A program made the translations under genes and the position numbers. Positions 15,197 through 24,823 of a stretch of 37,504 nt of DNA are shown one piece after another. This DNA comes from Phytoactinopolyspora limicola (GTDB taxonomy: Bacteria; Actinomycetota; Actinomycetes; Jiangellales; Jiangellaceae), in the NCBI RefSeq assembly GCF_011320225.1, contig NZ_JAAOEN010000005.1, positions 1 through 37,504 of the forward strand, written 5' to 3'. Numbering within the stretch: the stretch's first letter is position 1; the number at the start of each line of letters is the position of its first letter. The notes beneath the pieces are model-generated. The model made no database searches and had not been told where the DNA came from. It was given only the letters and a program-made list of their open reading frames with translations.

Positions 15197-15868
15197 ATGA
15201 CTATCGACGTAAACCAATCGAGCCGGGTCGTCACCGGCCTGCTGGGCGAGAAGCTCGGCATGACCCAGGTGTGGGACGAGAACCAGAAGATCGTCCCCGT
15301 CACCGTCGTCAAGGCTGGGCCGTGTGTCGTCACACAGGTCCGCACGCCGGAGAAGGACGGCTACGACGCCGTCCAGATCGCGTTCGGTGCGCCGACGGCC
15401 CGCCGGCTGACGAAGCCGGCCAAAGGCCACTTCGAGGCGGCCGGCGTGACGCCGCGCCGGCACGTCGCCGAGATCCGCACGTCCAACGCCTCCGAATACA
15501 CGTTGGGCCAGGAGCTCAATGCCGACGTCTTCGAGGCCGGACAGGACGTTGACGTCACGGGCACGAGCAAAGGTAAAGGTTTTGCCGGTGTCATGAAGCG
15601 GCACGGCTTCCATGGTCTGCGGGCCTCGCACGGTGTGCAGCGCAAGCACCGCTCGCCCGGTGCGATCGGTGGCGCCGCCACTCCGGGCCGCGTGTTCAAG
15701 GGCCAGAAGATGGCCGGTCGCCTCGGTGGTGTGCGGGTCACGGTCCAGAACCTCACCGTCCATGCGGTTGACGCCGAGAAGGGCCTCCTGCTGCTCAAGG
15801 GTGCCGTTCCCGGCCCCAACGGTGGGCTGGTCTTCGTCCGCACCGCCGCGAAGGGAGAGCCGAAGTGA
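15197..15868 (+). CDS. rplC: Large ribosomal subunit protein uL3
   Basis: This encodes the 223-residue L3 protein, which binds near the peptidyl transferase centre and nucleates 50S assembly. The ATG at 15197 was chosen after the rpsJ stop, with GAGAG upstream; an earlier in-frame start at 15125 would lie inside rpsJ. The conserved [13 protein letters not shown] opening, the [18 protein letters not shown] extension loop and [12 protein letters not shown] are present. The 3' end overlaps rplD by four bases (GTGA), indicating coupled translation. Confidence 0.97.
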   Translation: MTIDVNQSSRVVTGLLGEKLGMTQVWDENQKIVPVTVVKAGPCVVTQVRTPEKDGYDAVQIAFGAPTARRLTKPAKGHFEAAGVTPRRHVAEIRTSNASEYTLGQELNADVFEAGQDVDVTGTSKGKGFAGVMKRHGFHGLRASHGVQRKHRSPGAIGGAATPGRVFKGQKMAGRLGGVRVTVQNLTVHAVDAEKGLLLLKGAVPGPNGGLVFVRTAAKGEPK

Positions 15869-16530
15869 CAACCGTCTCTGTCCTCGACACTTCCGGCGCC
15901 GCGGCCGGCACCGTCGAACTACCCGCCGAGATCTTCGACGTTCAGGTGAACGTGCCGCTGATCCACCAGGTCGTGGTAGCCCAGCTCGCCGCGGCCAGGC
16001 AAGGTACACACTCCACCAAGACCCGCGGCGAGGTCCGCGGCGGTGGAGCCAAGCCGTACCGGCAGAAGGGCACCGGTAGGGCCCGGCAGGGTTCCATCCG
16101 GGCGCCTCAGTTCGCCGGTGGTGGTGTGGTGCACGGTCCGCAGCCGCGAGACTACGCCCAGCGCACACCGAAGAAGATGAAGGCCGCCGCACTGCGAGGC
16201 GCGCTATCTGACCGGGCCCGGCACGAACGTGTCCACGTGGTTACCGGGTTCCTCGACGGTGAGCAGCCCTCCACCAAGGCCGCCCTGGCTACGCTCCGGT
16301 CGGTCACCGACCGCGACACCGTGCTGGTAGTCATCGACCGCGCCGACGAACTCACTGTGAAGAGTCTGCGCAACGTTCCCGAGGTGCACCTCATCCCGGC
16401 CGATCAGCTCAACACGTACGACGTGCTGTGCGCCGACGACGTCGTGTTCACCAAGGCGGCGCTCGAGGCCTTCCTGGCCGGCCCGCGCAAGGCCACGGCC
16501 GAGTCGGCGGAAACGGAGGAATCCGAATGA
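15865..16530 (+). CDS. rplD: Large ribosomal subunit protein uL4
   Basis: This is the 221-residue L4 protein, whose extended loop lines the exit tunnel. The start is GTG at 15865 with AAGGGAGAG upstream, overlapping rplC by four bases. The tunnel-loop segment [25 protein letters not shown] and the following [13 protein letters not shown] are intact. In Escherichia coli L4 represses its own operon; no matching RNA structure could be identified here. The C terminus is short and acidic. The stop overlaps the rplW start. Confidence 0.97.
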   Translation: MTTVSVLDTSGAAAGTVELPAEIFDVQVNVPLIHQVVVAQLAAARQGTHSTKTRGEVRGGGAKPYRQKGTGRARQGSIRAPQFAGGGVVHGPQPRDYAQRTPKKMKAAALRGALSDRARHERVHVVTGFLDGEQPSTKAALATLRSVTDRDTVLVVIDRADELTVKSLRNVPEVHLIPADQLNTYDVLCADDVVFTKAALEAFLAGPRKATAESAETEESE

Positions 16531-16835
16531 GCGGCATCCAGCGCAAAGACCCTCGCGACATTCTGATCAAGCCGGTCGTCTCCGAAAAGAGCTACGGCCT
16601 GCTCGACGAGAACAAGTACACCTTCATCGTCGATCCTCGGGCGAACAAAACCGAGATCAAGATCGCCGTCGAGAAGGTGTTCAACGTCAAGGTCACCGGC
16701 GTGAACACGGCCAACCGGCAGGGTAAGCGGAGGCGCACTCGCTTCGGTGTGGGCAAGCGGCCCGACACCAAGCGGGCCATCGTGAGCATCGCCGAGGGTC
16801 AGCGCATCGACATCTTCTCCGGTCCGGTCTCGTAG
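16527..16835 (+). CDS. rplW: Large ribosomal subunit protein uL23
   Basis: This is the 102-residue L23 protein at the tunnel exit, the docking site for trigger factor and the signal recognition particle. The ATG at 16527 overlaps the rplD stop (ATGA) and has CGGAGGAA upstream. The open frame back to 16428 lies inside rplD and was rejected. [16 protein letters not shown] at the N terminus and the [21 protein letters not shown] core are typical. The rplB start follows after 29 bases. Confidence 0.96.
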   Translation: MSGIQRKDPRDILIKPVVSEKSYGLLDENKYTFIVDPRANKTEIKIAVEKVFNVKVTGVNTANRQGKRRRTRFGVGKRPDTKRAIVSIAEGQRIDIFSGPVS

Positions 16836-16864
16836 TCGAGACAGGAAGAGCATCGAGGTCTGTA

Positions 16865-17701
16865 ATGGCAATCCGAAAGTACAAGCCGACAACGCCGGGC
16901 CGGCGTGGCTCCAGCGTTGCCGACTTCGCCGAGATCACCCGATCCGAGCCGGAGAAGTCGCTGCTGCGCCCCTTGCCGAAGAAGGGCGGGCGGAACAGCT
17001 CCGGCCGAATCACCACTCGCCACCAGGGCGGCGGTCACAAGCGGCAGTACCGCGTGATCGACTTCCGGCGAGCGGACAAGGACGGCGTGCCGGCGAAGGT
17101 CGCTCACATCGAATACGACCCCAACCGCACATCGCGGATCGCCCTGCTGCACTACGCGGACGGCGAGAAGCGCTACATCCTGGCACCCAGCCGGCTCACT
17201 CAGGGCCGTCTGGTCGAGTCGGGCCCTAGCGCGGACATCAAGCCGGGCAACAACCTGCCGTTGCGCAACATCCCCGTGGGTACGGTTATCCACGCGATCG
17301 AGCTCCGCCCTGGGGGCGGCGCCAAGATCGCGCGTTCCGCCGGCGCGAGTGTGCAGCTGGTGGCCAAGGAAGGCGCCTGGGCGCAGCTGCGGATGCCATC
17401 GGGCGAAATCCGCAACGTCGACGTCCGCTGCCGGGCCACCGTGGGTGAGGTCGGCAACGCCGAGCAGTCGAACATCAACTGGGGTAAGGCCGGCCGGATG
17501 CGCTGGAAGGGCAAGCGCCCCAGCGTTCGTGGTGTGGTGATGAACCCCGTCGATCACCCGCATGGTGGTGGCGAGGGCAAGACCTCCGGTGGTCGGCACC
17601 CTGTGAACCCCAACGGGCGACCCGAGGGCCGCACCCGCCGGAAGAACAAGCCCAGTGACCGTCAAATCGTCCGTCGCCGCAAGACCGGCAAGAAGCGCTG
17701 A
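16865..17701 (+). CDS. rplB: Large ribosomal subunit protein uL2
   Basis: This encodes the 278-residue L2 protein, needed for subunit joining and peptidyl transferase activity. The N-terminal basic segment is followed by [17 protein letters not shown], the OB-fold and SH3-like domains, and the C-terminal [19 protein letters not shown]. That last segment carries the conserved histidine close to the peptidyl transferase centre. The protein is full length. rpsS starts 14 bases later. Confidence 0.97.
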   Translation: MAIRKYKPTTPGRRGSSVADFAEITRSEPEKSLLRPLPKKGGRNSSGRITTRHQGGGHKRQYRVIDFRRADKDGVPAKVAHIEYDPNRTSRIALLHYADGEKRYILAPSRLTQGRLVESGPSADIKPGNNLPLRNIPVGTVIHAIELRPGGGAKIARSAGASVQLVAKEGAWAQLRMPSGEIRNVDVRCRATVGEVGNAEQSNINWGKAGRMRWKGKRPSVRGVVMNPVDHPHGGGEGKTSGGRHPVNPNGRPEGRTRRKNKPSDRQIVRRRKTGKKR

Positions 17702-17715
17702 GTGGGAGTACGAAG

Positions 17716-17997
17716 ATGCCGCGTAGTTTGAAGAAGGGCCCCTTCGTTGACGAGCACTTGGCCAAGAAGGTCGAGGCGCAGAACGAGCAGGGCAGCAAGA
17801 ACGTCATCAAGACGTGGTCGCGCCGTTCCATGATCGTACCGGACATGATCGGACACACGATCGCCGTCCACGACGGCCGCAAACACGTCCCGGTGTTCAT
17901 CACCGAGGCGATGGTCGGCCACAAGCTCGGCGAGTTCGCGCCTACGCGGACCTTCCGGGGACACGAGAAGGACGACCGCCGCTCGCGGCGGCGGTGA
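17716..17997 (+). CDS. rpsS: Small ribosomal subunit protein uS19
   Basis: This is the 93-residue S19 protein of the 30S head, which contacts S13 and the A-site tRNA through inter-subunit bridge B1a. It has the family start [19 protein letters not shown] and the [29 protein letters not shown] core. The C-terminal tail is rich in Arg and Asp. It lies 14 bases after rplB and 39 bases before rplV. Confidence 0.97.
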   Translation: MPRSLKKGPFVDEHLAKKVEAQNEQGSKNVIKTWSRRSMIVPDMIGHTIAVHDGRKHVPVFITEAMVGHKLGEFAPTRTFRGHEKDDRRSRRR

Positions 17998-18036
17998 CAT
18001 CCACCACGACTCATGAGCGCTGATAGAGGAGTAACG

Positions 18037-18408
18037 ATGGAAGCAGCCAGGGCACAAGCGCGGTTCGTCCGCGTCACGCCCATGAAGGCGCGCCGCGTGG
18101 TGGACCTGATTCGTGGTCTCGACGTCGGAGAGGCGGTGGCGCTGCTCAGCTTCACCCCGATCGCGGCCGCCGAACCGGTGCGCAAGGTGTTAGAGAGTGC
18201 CATCGCCAACGCCGCGGATCTGACCGGCACACAGCCGGAGTCGCTGGTAGTGGGCTCGGCCTACGTGGACGAGGGCCCCACCATGAAGCGGTTCCGGCCG
18301 GGCGGCAAGGGCCGTGCTTTCCGGATCAAGAAGCGCACGTGTCACATCACGATTGTGCTCGAGGACAAGCAGCCGGCCGCCGCTGGCGCGAAGGGAGGGA
18401 CCCGCTAG
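18037..18408 (+). CDS. rplV: Large ribosomal subunit protein uL22
   Basis: This is the 123-residue L22 protein, whose beta-hairpin narrows the exit tunnel. An upstream in-frame ATG exists at 18013, but GAGGAG sits between the two and serves the ATG at 18037. That start gives [20 protein letters not shown]. The tunnel hairpin segment [29 protein letters not shown] shows no deletion like those causing macrolide resistance. The stop overlaps the rpsC GTG by one base. Confidence 0.95.
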   Translation: MEAARAQARFVRVTPMKARRVVDLIRGLDVGEAVALLSFTPIAAAEPVRKVLESAIANAADLTGTQPESLVVGSAYVDEGPTMKRFRPGGKGRAFRIKKRTCHITIVLEDKQPAAAGAKGGTR

Positions 18409-19268
18409 TGGGCCAGAAAATCAACCCGCACGGGTTTCGGCTAGGCATCTCCACCGACCACAAGAGCCGGTGGTTCGCCGATAGCACCAACGAAGGCCAG
18501 CGCTACCGGGACTACGTGGCTGAAGACGTGGCGATCCGCAAGCTGATGACCACCGGCATGGAGCGGGCCGGCATCTCGAGTGTCGAGATCGAACGCACCC
18601 GTGATCGGGTTCGGGTCGACATCCACACCGCCCGTCCCGGCATCGTCATCGGCCGGCGCGGCGTCGAAGCCGACCGCCTCCGCTCCGAGCTGGAGAAGCT
18701 CACCGGCAAGCAGGTTCAGATGAACGTGCTCGAGGTGAAGCAGCCCGAGATCGACGCTCAGCTGGTGGCCCAGGGTGTGGCCGAGCAGCTGTCGGCTCGA
18801 GTGGCGTTCCGCCGCGCGATGCGCAAGGCGGTGCAGACCACGATGCGCGCCGGCGCCAAGGGTGTGCGGATCCAGTGCTCGGGCCGCCTCGGTGGCGCCG
18901 AGATGAGCCGTTCGGAGTTCTACCGCGAGGGTCGGGTTCCGCTGCACACGTTGCGGGCCGACGTCGACTACGGCTTCTACGAGGCCCGGACCACCTTCGG
19001 CCGGATCGGCGTGAAGGTGTGGATCTACAAGGGTGACGTGACCGGCTCTCGGTCCGAGCGGGCTGCCGAGCAGGCCGCTCAGGCACGTGCCCAGCAGCGT
19101 GAGCGTCGTCGCCCCGAGCGTCGTCGCCCAGCGCGAGACCGTGGGGAGCGTCCGGCGGAGCAGGCAGCGCCGGCAGCCGCGACCGACGCGCCACCGGCAG
19201 CGACCGAGCCGAGCGCCGCCGTCGAGGCACCCACCGCTACCGAGAACCAGAGCCAGCAGGAGGTGTGA
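18408..19268 (+). CDS. rpsC: Small ribosomal subunit protein uS3 with long C-terminal tail
   Basis: This encodes the 286-residue S3 protein at the mRNA entry channel. GTG at 18408 overlaps the rplV stop and gives [14 protein letters not shown]. The KH-type domain has [11 protein letters not shown] with the GxxG loop. The C-terminal S3 domain contains [17 protein letters not shown]. Beyond about residue 215 is a low-complexity tail, first Arg/Ala/Gln rich, then Ala/Pro/Glu/Thr rich, making the protein about 50 residues longer than the E. coli protein. Such tails are common in actinomycetes but variable. rplP starts four bases after the stop. Confidence 0.96.
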   Translation: MGQKINPHGFRLGISTDHKSRWFADSTNEGQRYRDYVAEDVAIRKLMTTGMERAGISSVEIERTRDRVRVDIHTARPGIVIGRRGVEADRLRSELEKLTGKQVQMNVLEVKQPEIDAQLVAQGVAEQLSARVAFRRAMRKAVQTTMRAGAKGVRIQCSGRLGGAEMSRSEFYREGRVPLHTLRADVDYGFYEARTTFGRIGVKVWIYKGDVTGSRSERAAEQAAQARAQQRERRRPERRRPARDRGERPAEQAAPAAATDAPPAATEPSAAVEAPTATENQSQQEV

Positions 19269-19272
19269 GGTC

Positions 19273-19692
19273 ATGCTGATTCCGCGCAAGATCAAACACC
19301 GCAAGCAGCACAGCCCGAAGCGGCGCGGTGTTGCGAAAGGCGGGACGTCGTTGGCGTTCGGTGAGTACGGCATTCAGGCTGTCGAAGGTCACTACGTGAC
19401 CAACCGGCAGATTGAGGCCGCACGTATCGCCATCACCCGGCACATCCGTCGTGGCGGCAAGGTGTGGATCAATATCTACCCGGACCGCCCGCTGACCAAG
19501 AAGCCGGCCGAGACCCGTATGGGTTCCGGCAAGGGGTCGCCGGAGTGGTGGGTGGCCAACGTCAAGCCGGGTCGCATCATGTTCGAGTTGTCATACCCGA
19601 ACGACACCGTGGCTCGGGAGGCGTTGACGCGCGCCATCCACAAGCTGCCGATGAAGGCCAAGATCGTGACACGCGAGACAGGTGATCTGTGA
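19273..19692 (+). CDS. rplP: Large ribosomal subunit protein uL16
   Basis: This is the 139-residue L16 protein, which helps position tRNAs at the A and P sites in the 50S subunit. The ATG at 19273 follows the rpsC stop by four bases; AGGAGG near the rpsC 3' end can act as its ribosome-binding site. [28 protein letters not shown] and the [19 protein letters not shown] loop are conserved. The stop codon overlaps the rpmC start by one base. Confidence 0.97.
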   Translation: MLIPRKIKHRKQHSPKRRGVAKGGTSLAFGEYGIQAVEGHYVTNRQIEAARIAITRHIRRGGKVWINIYPDRPLTKKPAETRMGSGKGSPEWWVANVKPGRIMFELSYPNDTVAREALTRAIHKLPMKAKIVTRETGDL

Positions 19693-19964
19693 TGGCCATC
19701 GGATCGAAGAACCTCGATGCGACATCGCTGCGAGACAAGAGCGACGAAGAGCTGGCCGAGGAGCTCGGCAAGGCGAAAGAGTCGCTGTTCAATCTACGGT
19801 TCCAGGCGGCCACCGGGCAGTTGGAGAGCCACGGCAGGCTGAAGGCGATCCGGCGGGACATCGCTCGGATCTACACCATCATGCGCGAGCGCGAGCTCGG
19901 CATCATCTCGGTGGTTGAGCCGGAGCCAGCGTCTGACCAGGCGGCCAAGGGTGACGCCGCATGA
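19692..19964 (+). CDS. rpmC: Large ribosomal subunit protein uL29
   Basis: This is the 90-residue L29 protein, which sits at the tunnel exit next to L23. Two start codons are adjacent, GTG at 19689 and ATG at 19692; the ATG is preferred and overlaps the rplP stop. The coiled helical core runs from about [20 protein letters not shown] to [18 protein letters not shown]. It is followed by a short acidic tail longer than in E. coli. The gene overlaps rpsQ by four bases. Confidence 0.94.
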   Translation: MAIGSKNLDATSLRDKSDEELAEELGKAKESLFNLRFQAATGQLESHGRLKAIRRDIARIYTIMRERELGIISVVEPEPASDQAAKGDAA

Positions 19965-20269
19965 GCCCCACAAATGAGGACACCGCTGTGAGCGACACCA
20001 GCGCCGACAAGAACGAGGCGGCTCGCGCCTTCCGTAAAATCCGCGAGGGCCGCGTCGTCAGCGACAAGATGCAGAAGACGGTCGTCGTGGCCGTTGAGGA
20101 CCGGTTCAAGCACCCGCTGTACGGCAAGGTGGTGCGGCGGACCAGCAAGCTCAAGGCGCACAACGACCACGCCGCTGCGGTGGGTGACCGAGTGCTGCTG
20201 ATGGAGACCCGACCGCTGTCGGCCACCAAGCGCTGGCGCGTCGTCGAGATCCTCGAGAAGGCCAAGTAG
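19961..20269 (+). CDS. rpsQ: Small ribosomal subunit protein uS17
   Basis: This is the 102-residue S17 protein, an OB-fold primary binder of 16S rRNA. The ATG at 19961 overlaps rpmC (ATGA). An alternative GTG at 19988 has GAGGA upstream and would shorten the protein by nine residues; both fit the variable N terminus of actinomycete S17. The conserved core is [21 protein letters not shown], then [19 protein letters not shown] and the [21 protein letters not shown] end. rplN follows after nine bases. Confidence 0.95.
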   Translation: MSPTNEDTAVSDTSADKNEAARAFRKIREGRVVSDKMQKTVVVAVEDRFKHPLYGKVVRRTSKLKAHNDHAAAVGDRVLLMETRPLSATKRWRVVEILEKAK

Positions 20270-20278
20270 GAGCCAGAG

Positions 20279-20647
20279 ATGATTCAGCAGGAGTCGCGGC
20301 TACGGGTCGCCGACAACACGGGTGCTAAGGAATTGCTGTGCATCCGTGTGCTCGGTGGGTCGGGCCGACGCTACGCCGGGATCGGCGATGTCGTCGTGGC
20401 GACCGTCAAGGACGCCATCCCGGGCGGCAATGTGAAGAAGGGTGACGTCGTCAAAGCCGTGATCGTGCGGACGGTCAAGGAGCGGCGTCGGCCGGATGGC
20501 TCCTACATCCGGTTCGACGAGAACGCGGCGGTCGTCATCAGGGACGGTGGAGACCCGCGGGGGACCCGCATCTTCGGTCCCGTGGGCCGCGAGCTTCGGG
20601 AGAAGCGCTTCATGCGCATCATCTCCCTCGCCCCGGAGGTGCTGTAG
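20279..20647 (+). CDS. rplN: Large ribosomal subunit protein uL14
   Basis: This is the 122-residue L14 protein at the subunit interface (bridges B5/B8), also the binding site of the silencing factor Rsf[28 protein letters not shown] and the C-terminal [24 protein letters not shown] are typical, and the length is exactly that of the family. It begins the part equivalent to the spc operon. rplX starts two bases after its stop. Confidence 0.97.
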   Translation: MIQQESRLRVADNTGAKELLCIRVLGGSGRRYAGIGDVVVATVKDAIPGGNVKKGDVVKAVIVRTVKERRRPDGSYIRFDENAAVVIRDGGDPRGTRIFGPVGRELREKRFMRIISLAPEVL

Positions 20648-20649
20648 TT

Positions 20650-20988
20650 ATGCGCGTCAAGAAAGGCGACAAGGTCGTCGTGATCGCGGGCCCGGACAAG
20701 GGTTTGGTCGGTAAGGTCATCACCGCGTTCCCGAAGGACCAGAAGGTGCTCGTGGAGGGTGTCAACCGGATCACCAAACACGAGAAGGTGAACCGTGACC
20801 GGCGCGGCACGCTCGAAAGTGGCGGGATCATCCACAAGGAGGCCCCGATCCACGTGTCGAACGTGCAACTCGCGGTCGAGGCGGATGTCGACGGTGAGAC
20901 CAAGACGGTCGGCACCAAGGTCGGTTACCGGTTCGACGACGACGGCAACAAGATCCGGTACGCGAAGCGGACCGGTGAGGAAATCTGA
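20650..20988 (+). CDS. rplX: Large ribosomal subunit protein uL24
   Basis: This is the 112-residue L24 protein, an assembly initiator near the tunnel exit. The KOW motif lies at the N terminus ([20 protein letters not shown], about residues 4-23). [22 protein letters not shown] is also conserved. It overlaps rplE by one base (TGATG) and is translated in the same compact block as rplN and rplE. Confidence 0.97.
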   Translation: MRVKKGDKVVVIAGPDKGLVGKVITAFPKDQKVLVEGVNRITKHEKVNRDRRGTLESGGIIHKEAPIHVSNVQLAVEADVDGETKTVGTKVGYRFDDDGNKIRYAKRTGEEI

Positions 20989-21551
20989 TGAGCACAGCGA
21001 CTACCTCGATCCCACGGCTCAAGCAGCGGTACCGCGACGAGATCATCGCGGCGATGCGTGAAGAGTTCGGGATCGGCAACATTATGCAGGTTCCCACGGT
21101 GACCAAGGTCGTGGTGAACATGGGCGTGGGTGAAGCGGCCCGAGACGCGAAACTGATCGACGGTGCCGTGCGGGACCTGTCCGAGATCACCGGTCAGAAG
21201 CCGTCGGTGACCAAGGCGCGCAAGTCCATCGCGCAGTTCAAACTGCGTGAGGGCATGCCGATCGGTGCCCACGTGACCCTGCGGGGCGACCGCATGTGGG
21301 AGTTCCTCGACCGTTTGGTGACCATCGCGTTGCCGCGGATCAGGGACTTCCGAGGCTTGTCGCCCAAGCAGTTCGACGGCCGTGGAAACTACACGTTCGG
21401 TCTCAACGAGCAGTCGATGTTCCACGAGATCGATCAGGACAAGATCGATCGTGTGCGTGGCATGGACATCACCGTTGTCACCACCGCGACCAACGACGAC
21501 GAAGGCCGGGCGCTGTTGCGGCAGCTGGGCTTCCCGTTCAAGGAGCTGTGA
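20988..21551 (+). CDS. rplE: Large ribosomal subunit protein uL5
   Basis: This is the 187-residue L5 protein, which binds 5S rRNA and the P-site tRNA elbow. Conserved segments include [40 protein letters not shown] and the C-terminal [28 protein letters not shown]. It starts within the rplX stop codon. The spacing to the next gene is unusually long for this operon (131 bases), and that gap contains direct repeats. Confidence 0.97.
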   Translation: MSTATTSIPRLKQRYRDEIIAAMREEFGIGNIMQVPTVTKVVVNMGVGEAARDAKLIDGAVRDLSEITGQKPSVTKARKSIAQFKLREGMPIGAHVTLRGDRMWEFLDRLVTIALPRIRDFRGLSPKQFDGRGNYTFGLNEQSMFHEIDQDKIDRVRGMDITVVTTATNDDEGRALLRQLGFPFKEL

Positions 21552-21682
21552 CGAGGTGAGCGAGCGTAGTGGTCGGCGTTGTGACGTAGGAGCAGCCGCC
21601 CGCGGAGCGAGTGAGTCGAGGAACGCGCCACGAGCAAGGAGCTGTGAGCTGAGTAACGTGACCACGAGCAAGGAGAACTGAC
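21552..21682. repeat. Repeat-containing spacer between rplE and rpsZ
   Basis: CCACGAGCAAGGAG occurs twice, at 21628-21641 and 21662-21675, 34 bases apart. Related GAGCGAG-type words are scattered at 21556-21620. Each copy includes an AAGGAG Shine-Dalgarno sequence, and only the second is placed to serve the rpsZ GTG at 21683. The spacer looks as if it grew by partial duplication or by insertion of a short dispersed repeat. Confidence 0.6.
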
Positions 21683-21868
21683 GTGGCCAAGAAAGCGCTG
21701 ATCCACAAGGCGAAGAAGAAGCCGAAGTTCGCGGTTCGCGCCTACACGCGGTGCCAGAAGTGCGGCCGTCCGCACTCGGTGTATCGCAAGTTCGGCCTGT
21801 GCCGGGTGTGTCTGCGCGAGATGGCGCACCGCGGTGAGCTGCCGGGCGTCACCAAGTCGAGCTGGTAG
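21683..21868 (+). CDS. rpsZ: Small ribosomal subunit protein uS14, zinc-binding short form
   Basis: This is the 61-residue, type Z S14 protein of the 30S head. The zinc ribbon is Cys24-x2-Cys27 and Cys40-x2-Cys43. The start is GTG at 21683, with AAGGAG at 21670-21675. Actinomycetes often keep a second, longer zinc-free S14 elsewhere under zinc control; this one is the housekeeping zinc form in the ribosomal operon. A 131-base spacer with a small GC hairpin (GGGGC 21876-21880, GCCCC 21886-21890) separates it from rpsH. Confidence 0.97.
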   Translation: MAKKALIHKAKKKPKFAVRAYTRCQKCGRPHSVYRKFGLCRVCLREMAHRGELPGVTKSSW

Positions 21869-21999
21869 ACCTGTGGGGGCCCTGTGCCCCTACGCCACCC
21901 TTAGACCGTGGGTACGTGAAGTTGCGTAACCACTGGCCATACCGATCGCTGTAGGTCCGAACCTTCGGAAACCCCAGCGGGAAAGTGGTTGGAACAACC

Positions 22000-22404
22000 A
22001 TGACCATGACCGATCCCATCGCAGATATGTTGACTCGTCTGCGCAACGCGAACTCGGCTTACCACGACACCGTGGCGATGCCGCACAGCAAACTCAAGGT
22101 GCATATCGCCGAGATCCTCAAGCAAGAGGGCTACATCAGTAGCTTCAGTGTCGAGGAAGCTCAGGACACTCCGGGCCAGACCCTCGTCGTGACACTCAAG
22201 TTCGGGCCGACCCGTGAGCGTTCGATTGCCGGGCTGCGCCGGGTCAGCAAGCCTGGGCTGCGCGTGTACGCAAAGGCGAACAACATGCCGAAGGTGCTGG
22301 GTGGCCTCGGCGTAGCGATCATCTCGACATCACACGGCCTGCTCACTGACCGAGCGGCCGCCAAACAGGGTGTAGGCGGGGAAGTCCTCGCCTACGTCTG
22401 GTAG
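22000..22404 (+). CDS. rpsH: Small ribosomal subunit protein uS8
   Basis: This is the 134-residue S8 protein, a primary 16S rRNA binder and, in E. coli, repressor of the spc operon. The ATG at 22000 gives [18 protein letters not shown], as in other actinomycetes. A GTG at 21985 and an ATG at 22006 are alternatives. The C terminus [22 protein letters not shown] is typical. A tight stem, TCCGAA (21956-21961) with TTCGGA (21964-21969), just before the ribosome-binding region might affect initiation. Confidence 0.95.
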   Translation: MTMTDPIADMLTRLRNANSAYHDTVAMPHSKLKVHIAEILKQEGYISSFSVEEAQDTPGQTLVVTLKFGPTRERSIAGLRRVSKPGLRVYAKANNMPKVLGGLGVAIISTSHGLLTDRAAAKQGVGGEVLAYVW

Positions 22405-22424
22405 CGGGAAGGAGTAGGAGGACC

Positions 22425-22964
22425 ATGTCGCGTATTGGCAAACTTCCCATTCCCGTTCCCGCGGGTGTCGACGTCGCCATCGATGGCCGCGACGTCACGG
22501 TCAAGGGGCCGAAGGGCACCTTGCAGCACACGCTGCCGGAGACCATCGACGTCGAGCGGGCCGACGACGGCACCCTTGAGGTGCGTCGTCCAGACGATGA
22601 AGGCCGCAACCGAGCGTTGCACGGACTCACTCGCACGCTGGTCGCCAACATGGTCACCGGGGTCACCGAGGGGTACGAGAAGAAGCTCGAGATCGTCGGT
22701 GTTGGTTACCGGGTGACGGCGAAGGGCGCGAACCTCGAGTTCGCGGTCGGTTACAGCCATTCGATCCTGATCGAGGCGCCGGAAGGCATCTCGTTCACGG
22801 TGGAGTCGCCGACCAAATTCTCGGTGCAGGGCATCGACAAGCAGCGGGTCGGACACATCGCCGCCCGGATCCGCGGTCTGCGGCCGCCGGAGCCGTACAA
22901 GGGCAAGGGCATCCGTTATTCGGGTGAGCAGGTCCGGCGCAAGGTCGGAAAGGCTGGTAAGTAA
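22425..22964 (+). CDS. rplF: Large ribosomal subunit protein uL6
   Basis: This is the 179-residue L6 protein near the sarcin-ricin loop and factor-binding site. It has [17 protein letters not shown], then two related alpha/beta domains, and the C-terminal [26 protein letters not shown] signature. A strong GGAGTAGGAGG precedes the ATG. rplR starts three bases after its stop. Confidence 0.97.
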   Translation: MSRIGKLPIPVPAGVDVAIDGRDVTVKGPKGTLQHTLPETIDVERADDGTLEVRRPDDEGRNRALHGLTRTLVANMVTGVTEGYEKKLEIVGVGYRVTAKGANLEFAVGYSHSILIEAPEGISFTVESPTKFSVQGIDKQRVGHIAARIRGLRPPEPYKGKGIRYSGEQVRRKVGKAGK

Positions 22965-22967
22965 CCG

Positions 22968-23351
22968 ATGGGTATCGCGATCAACCGCCATGTCCGGCGA
23001 GGCGACAAAGCTTCGGCGCGGGCTCGGCGACACCTTCGGGTTCGCAAGAAGGTCAACGGCACGCAGCAGCGGCCCCGCCTCGTGGTGAGCCGGTCTCTGC
23101 GGCACATGGTGGCGCAGGTGGTCGACGACACCACTGGGCGGACCCTGGTGTCCGCGTCGAGTATGGAGACGGACCTGCGTGGACTCGACGGCGACAAGAC
23201 GGCCAAAGCTCGTCGCGTCGGCGAGCTGGTCGGCGAGCGGGCCAAGGCGGCCGGGGTCGAGGAAGTTGTCTTCGACCGGGCTGGCAACCGTTATCACGGC
23301 CGAGTGGCCGCGGTAGCCGACGGCGCCCGCGAGTCGGGTCTGAAACTGTAA
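22968..23351 (+). CDS. rplR: Large ribosomal subunit protein uL18
   Basis: This is the 127-residue L18 protein, which binds 5S rRNA and links it to the 50S central protuberance. The basic N terminus ([20 protein letters not shown]) and the C-terminal [29 protein letters not shown] are family hallmarks. It sits directly between rplF and rpsE with short spacers, as expected for the spc order. Confidence 0.97.
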   Translation: MGIAINRHVRRGDKASARARRHLRVRKKVNGTQQRPRLVVSRSLRHMVAQVVDDTTGRTLVSASSMETDLRGLDGDKTAKARRVGELVGERAKAAGVEEVVFDRAGNRYHGRVAAVADGARESGLKL

Positions 23352-23382
23352 AGACGACGAGTCGATAGGAAGTAGGAGAATC

Positions 23383-23996
<614 letters not shown>

Positions 23997-24000
<4 letters not shown>

Positions 24001-24191
24001 GCAGCCTGCGTATCCGACAGGTCAAAAGCAAGATCGGCGGAACCTCGACGCAGCGTGATTCGTTGCGTTCTCTAGGTCTGAAGCGTATTGGCGATGAGGT
24101 CGTCAAGGAGGACCGACCCGAGGTCCGCGGCATGGTGAAGACGGTGTCGCACCTGGTCACCGTCGAGGAGGTCGACGAAGGCGATGAGTAA
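23997..24191 (+). CDS. rpmD: Large ribosomal subunit protein uL30
   Basis: This is the 64-residue L30 protein, a small ferredoxin-like fold near 5S rRNA. The sequence [28 protein letters not shown] is diagnostic, and a short acidic C terminus follows. It starts inside the rpsE stop (ATGA) and overlaps rplO by eight bases. These overlaps indicate strong translational coupling of rpsE-rpmD-rplO. Confidence 0.96.
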
Positions 24192-24636
24192 CCCGTCCCC
24201 GCTGAAGCCCCATCACCTCCGTCCGGCTCCCGGCGCCAAGAAGGCGAAGACCCGGGTCGGGCGTGGTGAGGCATCGAAGGGCAAGACCGCAGGTCGTGGC
24301 ACCAAGGGAACCAAGGCTCGTAACCAGGTTCCAGCCCGCTTCGAGGGTGGGCAGATGCCGGTGCACATGCGGCTGCCGAAGCTGAAGGGTTTCAAGAACC
24401 CCTTCCGCACTGAGTACCAGGTGGTGAACCTGCACCGGTTGGCCGAACTCTACCCACAGGGTGGCACGGTCACCGTGGAGGACCTCGTGACCAAGGGTGC
24501 CGTGCGCGGCGGGCACCCGGTGAAGGTTCTCGGCACGGGTGAGGTGTCGGTCAAGCTGGACATCACCGTGCACGCCTTCTCTGGCTCGGCGAAAGAGAAG
24601 ATTGCCGCCGCGGGCGGCAGCACAACTGAATTGTAG
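24184..24636 (+). CDS. rplO: Large ribosomal subunit protein uL15
   Basis: This is the 150-residue L15 protein, a late assembly factor whose extended N terminus threads through 23S rRNA. The Gly/Lys/Arg-rich region with [19 protein letters not shown], the [18 protein letters not shown] segment and the C-terminal globular domain are all present. Its start overlaps rpmD by eight bases. A 187-base spacer leads to secY; no gene or strong hairpin was recognised there. Confidence 0.97.
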   Translation: MSNPSPLKPHHLRPAPGAKKAKTRVGRGEASKGKTAGRGTKGTKARNQVPARFEGGQMPVHMRLPKLKGFKNPFRTEYQVVNLHRLAELYPQGGTVTVEDLVTKGAVRGGHPVKVLGTGEVSVKLDITVHAFSGSAKEKIAAAGGSTTEL

Positions 24637-24823
24637 GAGTCATCCGCCCGGCGGTCCGGGGCCAACCGCGCGCCAGCGTCCCGCATGGCGGAGGCGGATG
24701 CGGCCACGGGCCACCGGATGGGTTATCGTCCCCGAGTGGGAAATCGCATCACGGTAGCCCGCATGGACGGTAGACCGCACCACCAGACCCGGCGACGTCG
24801 CCGGCTTCCAGGAGGCAGCCAAA

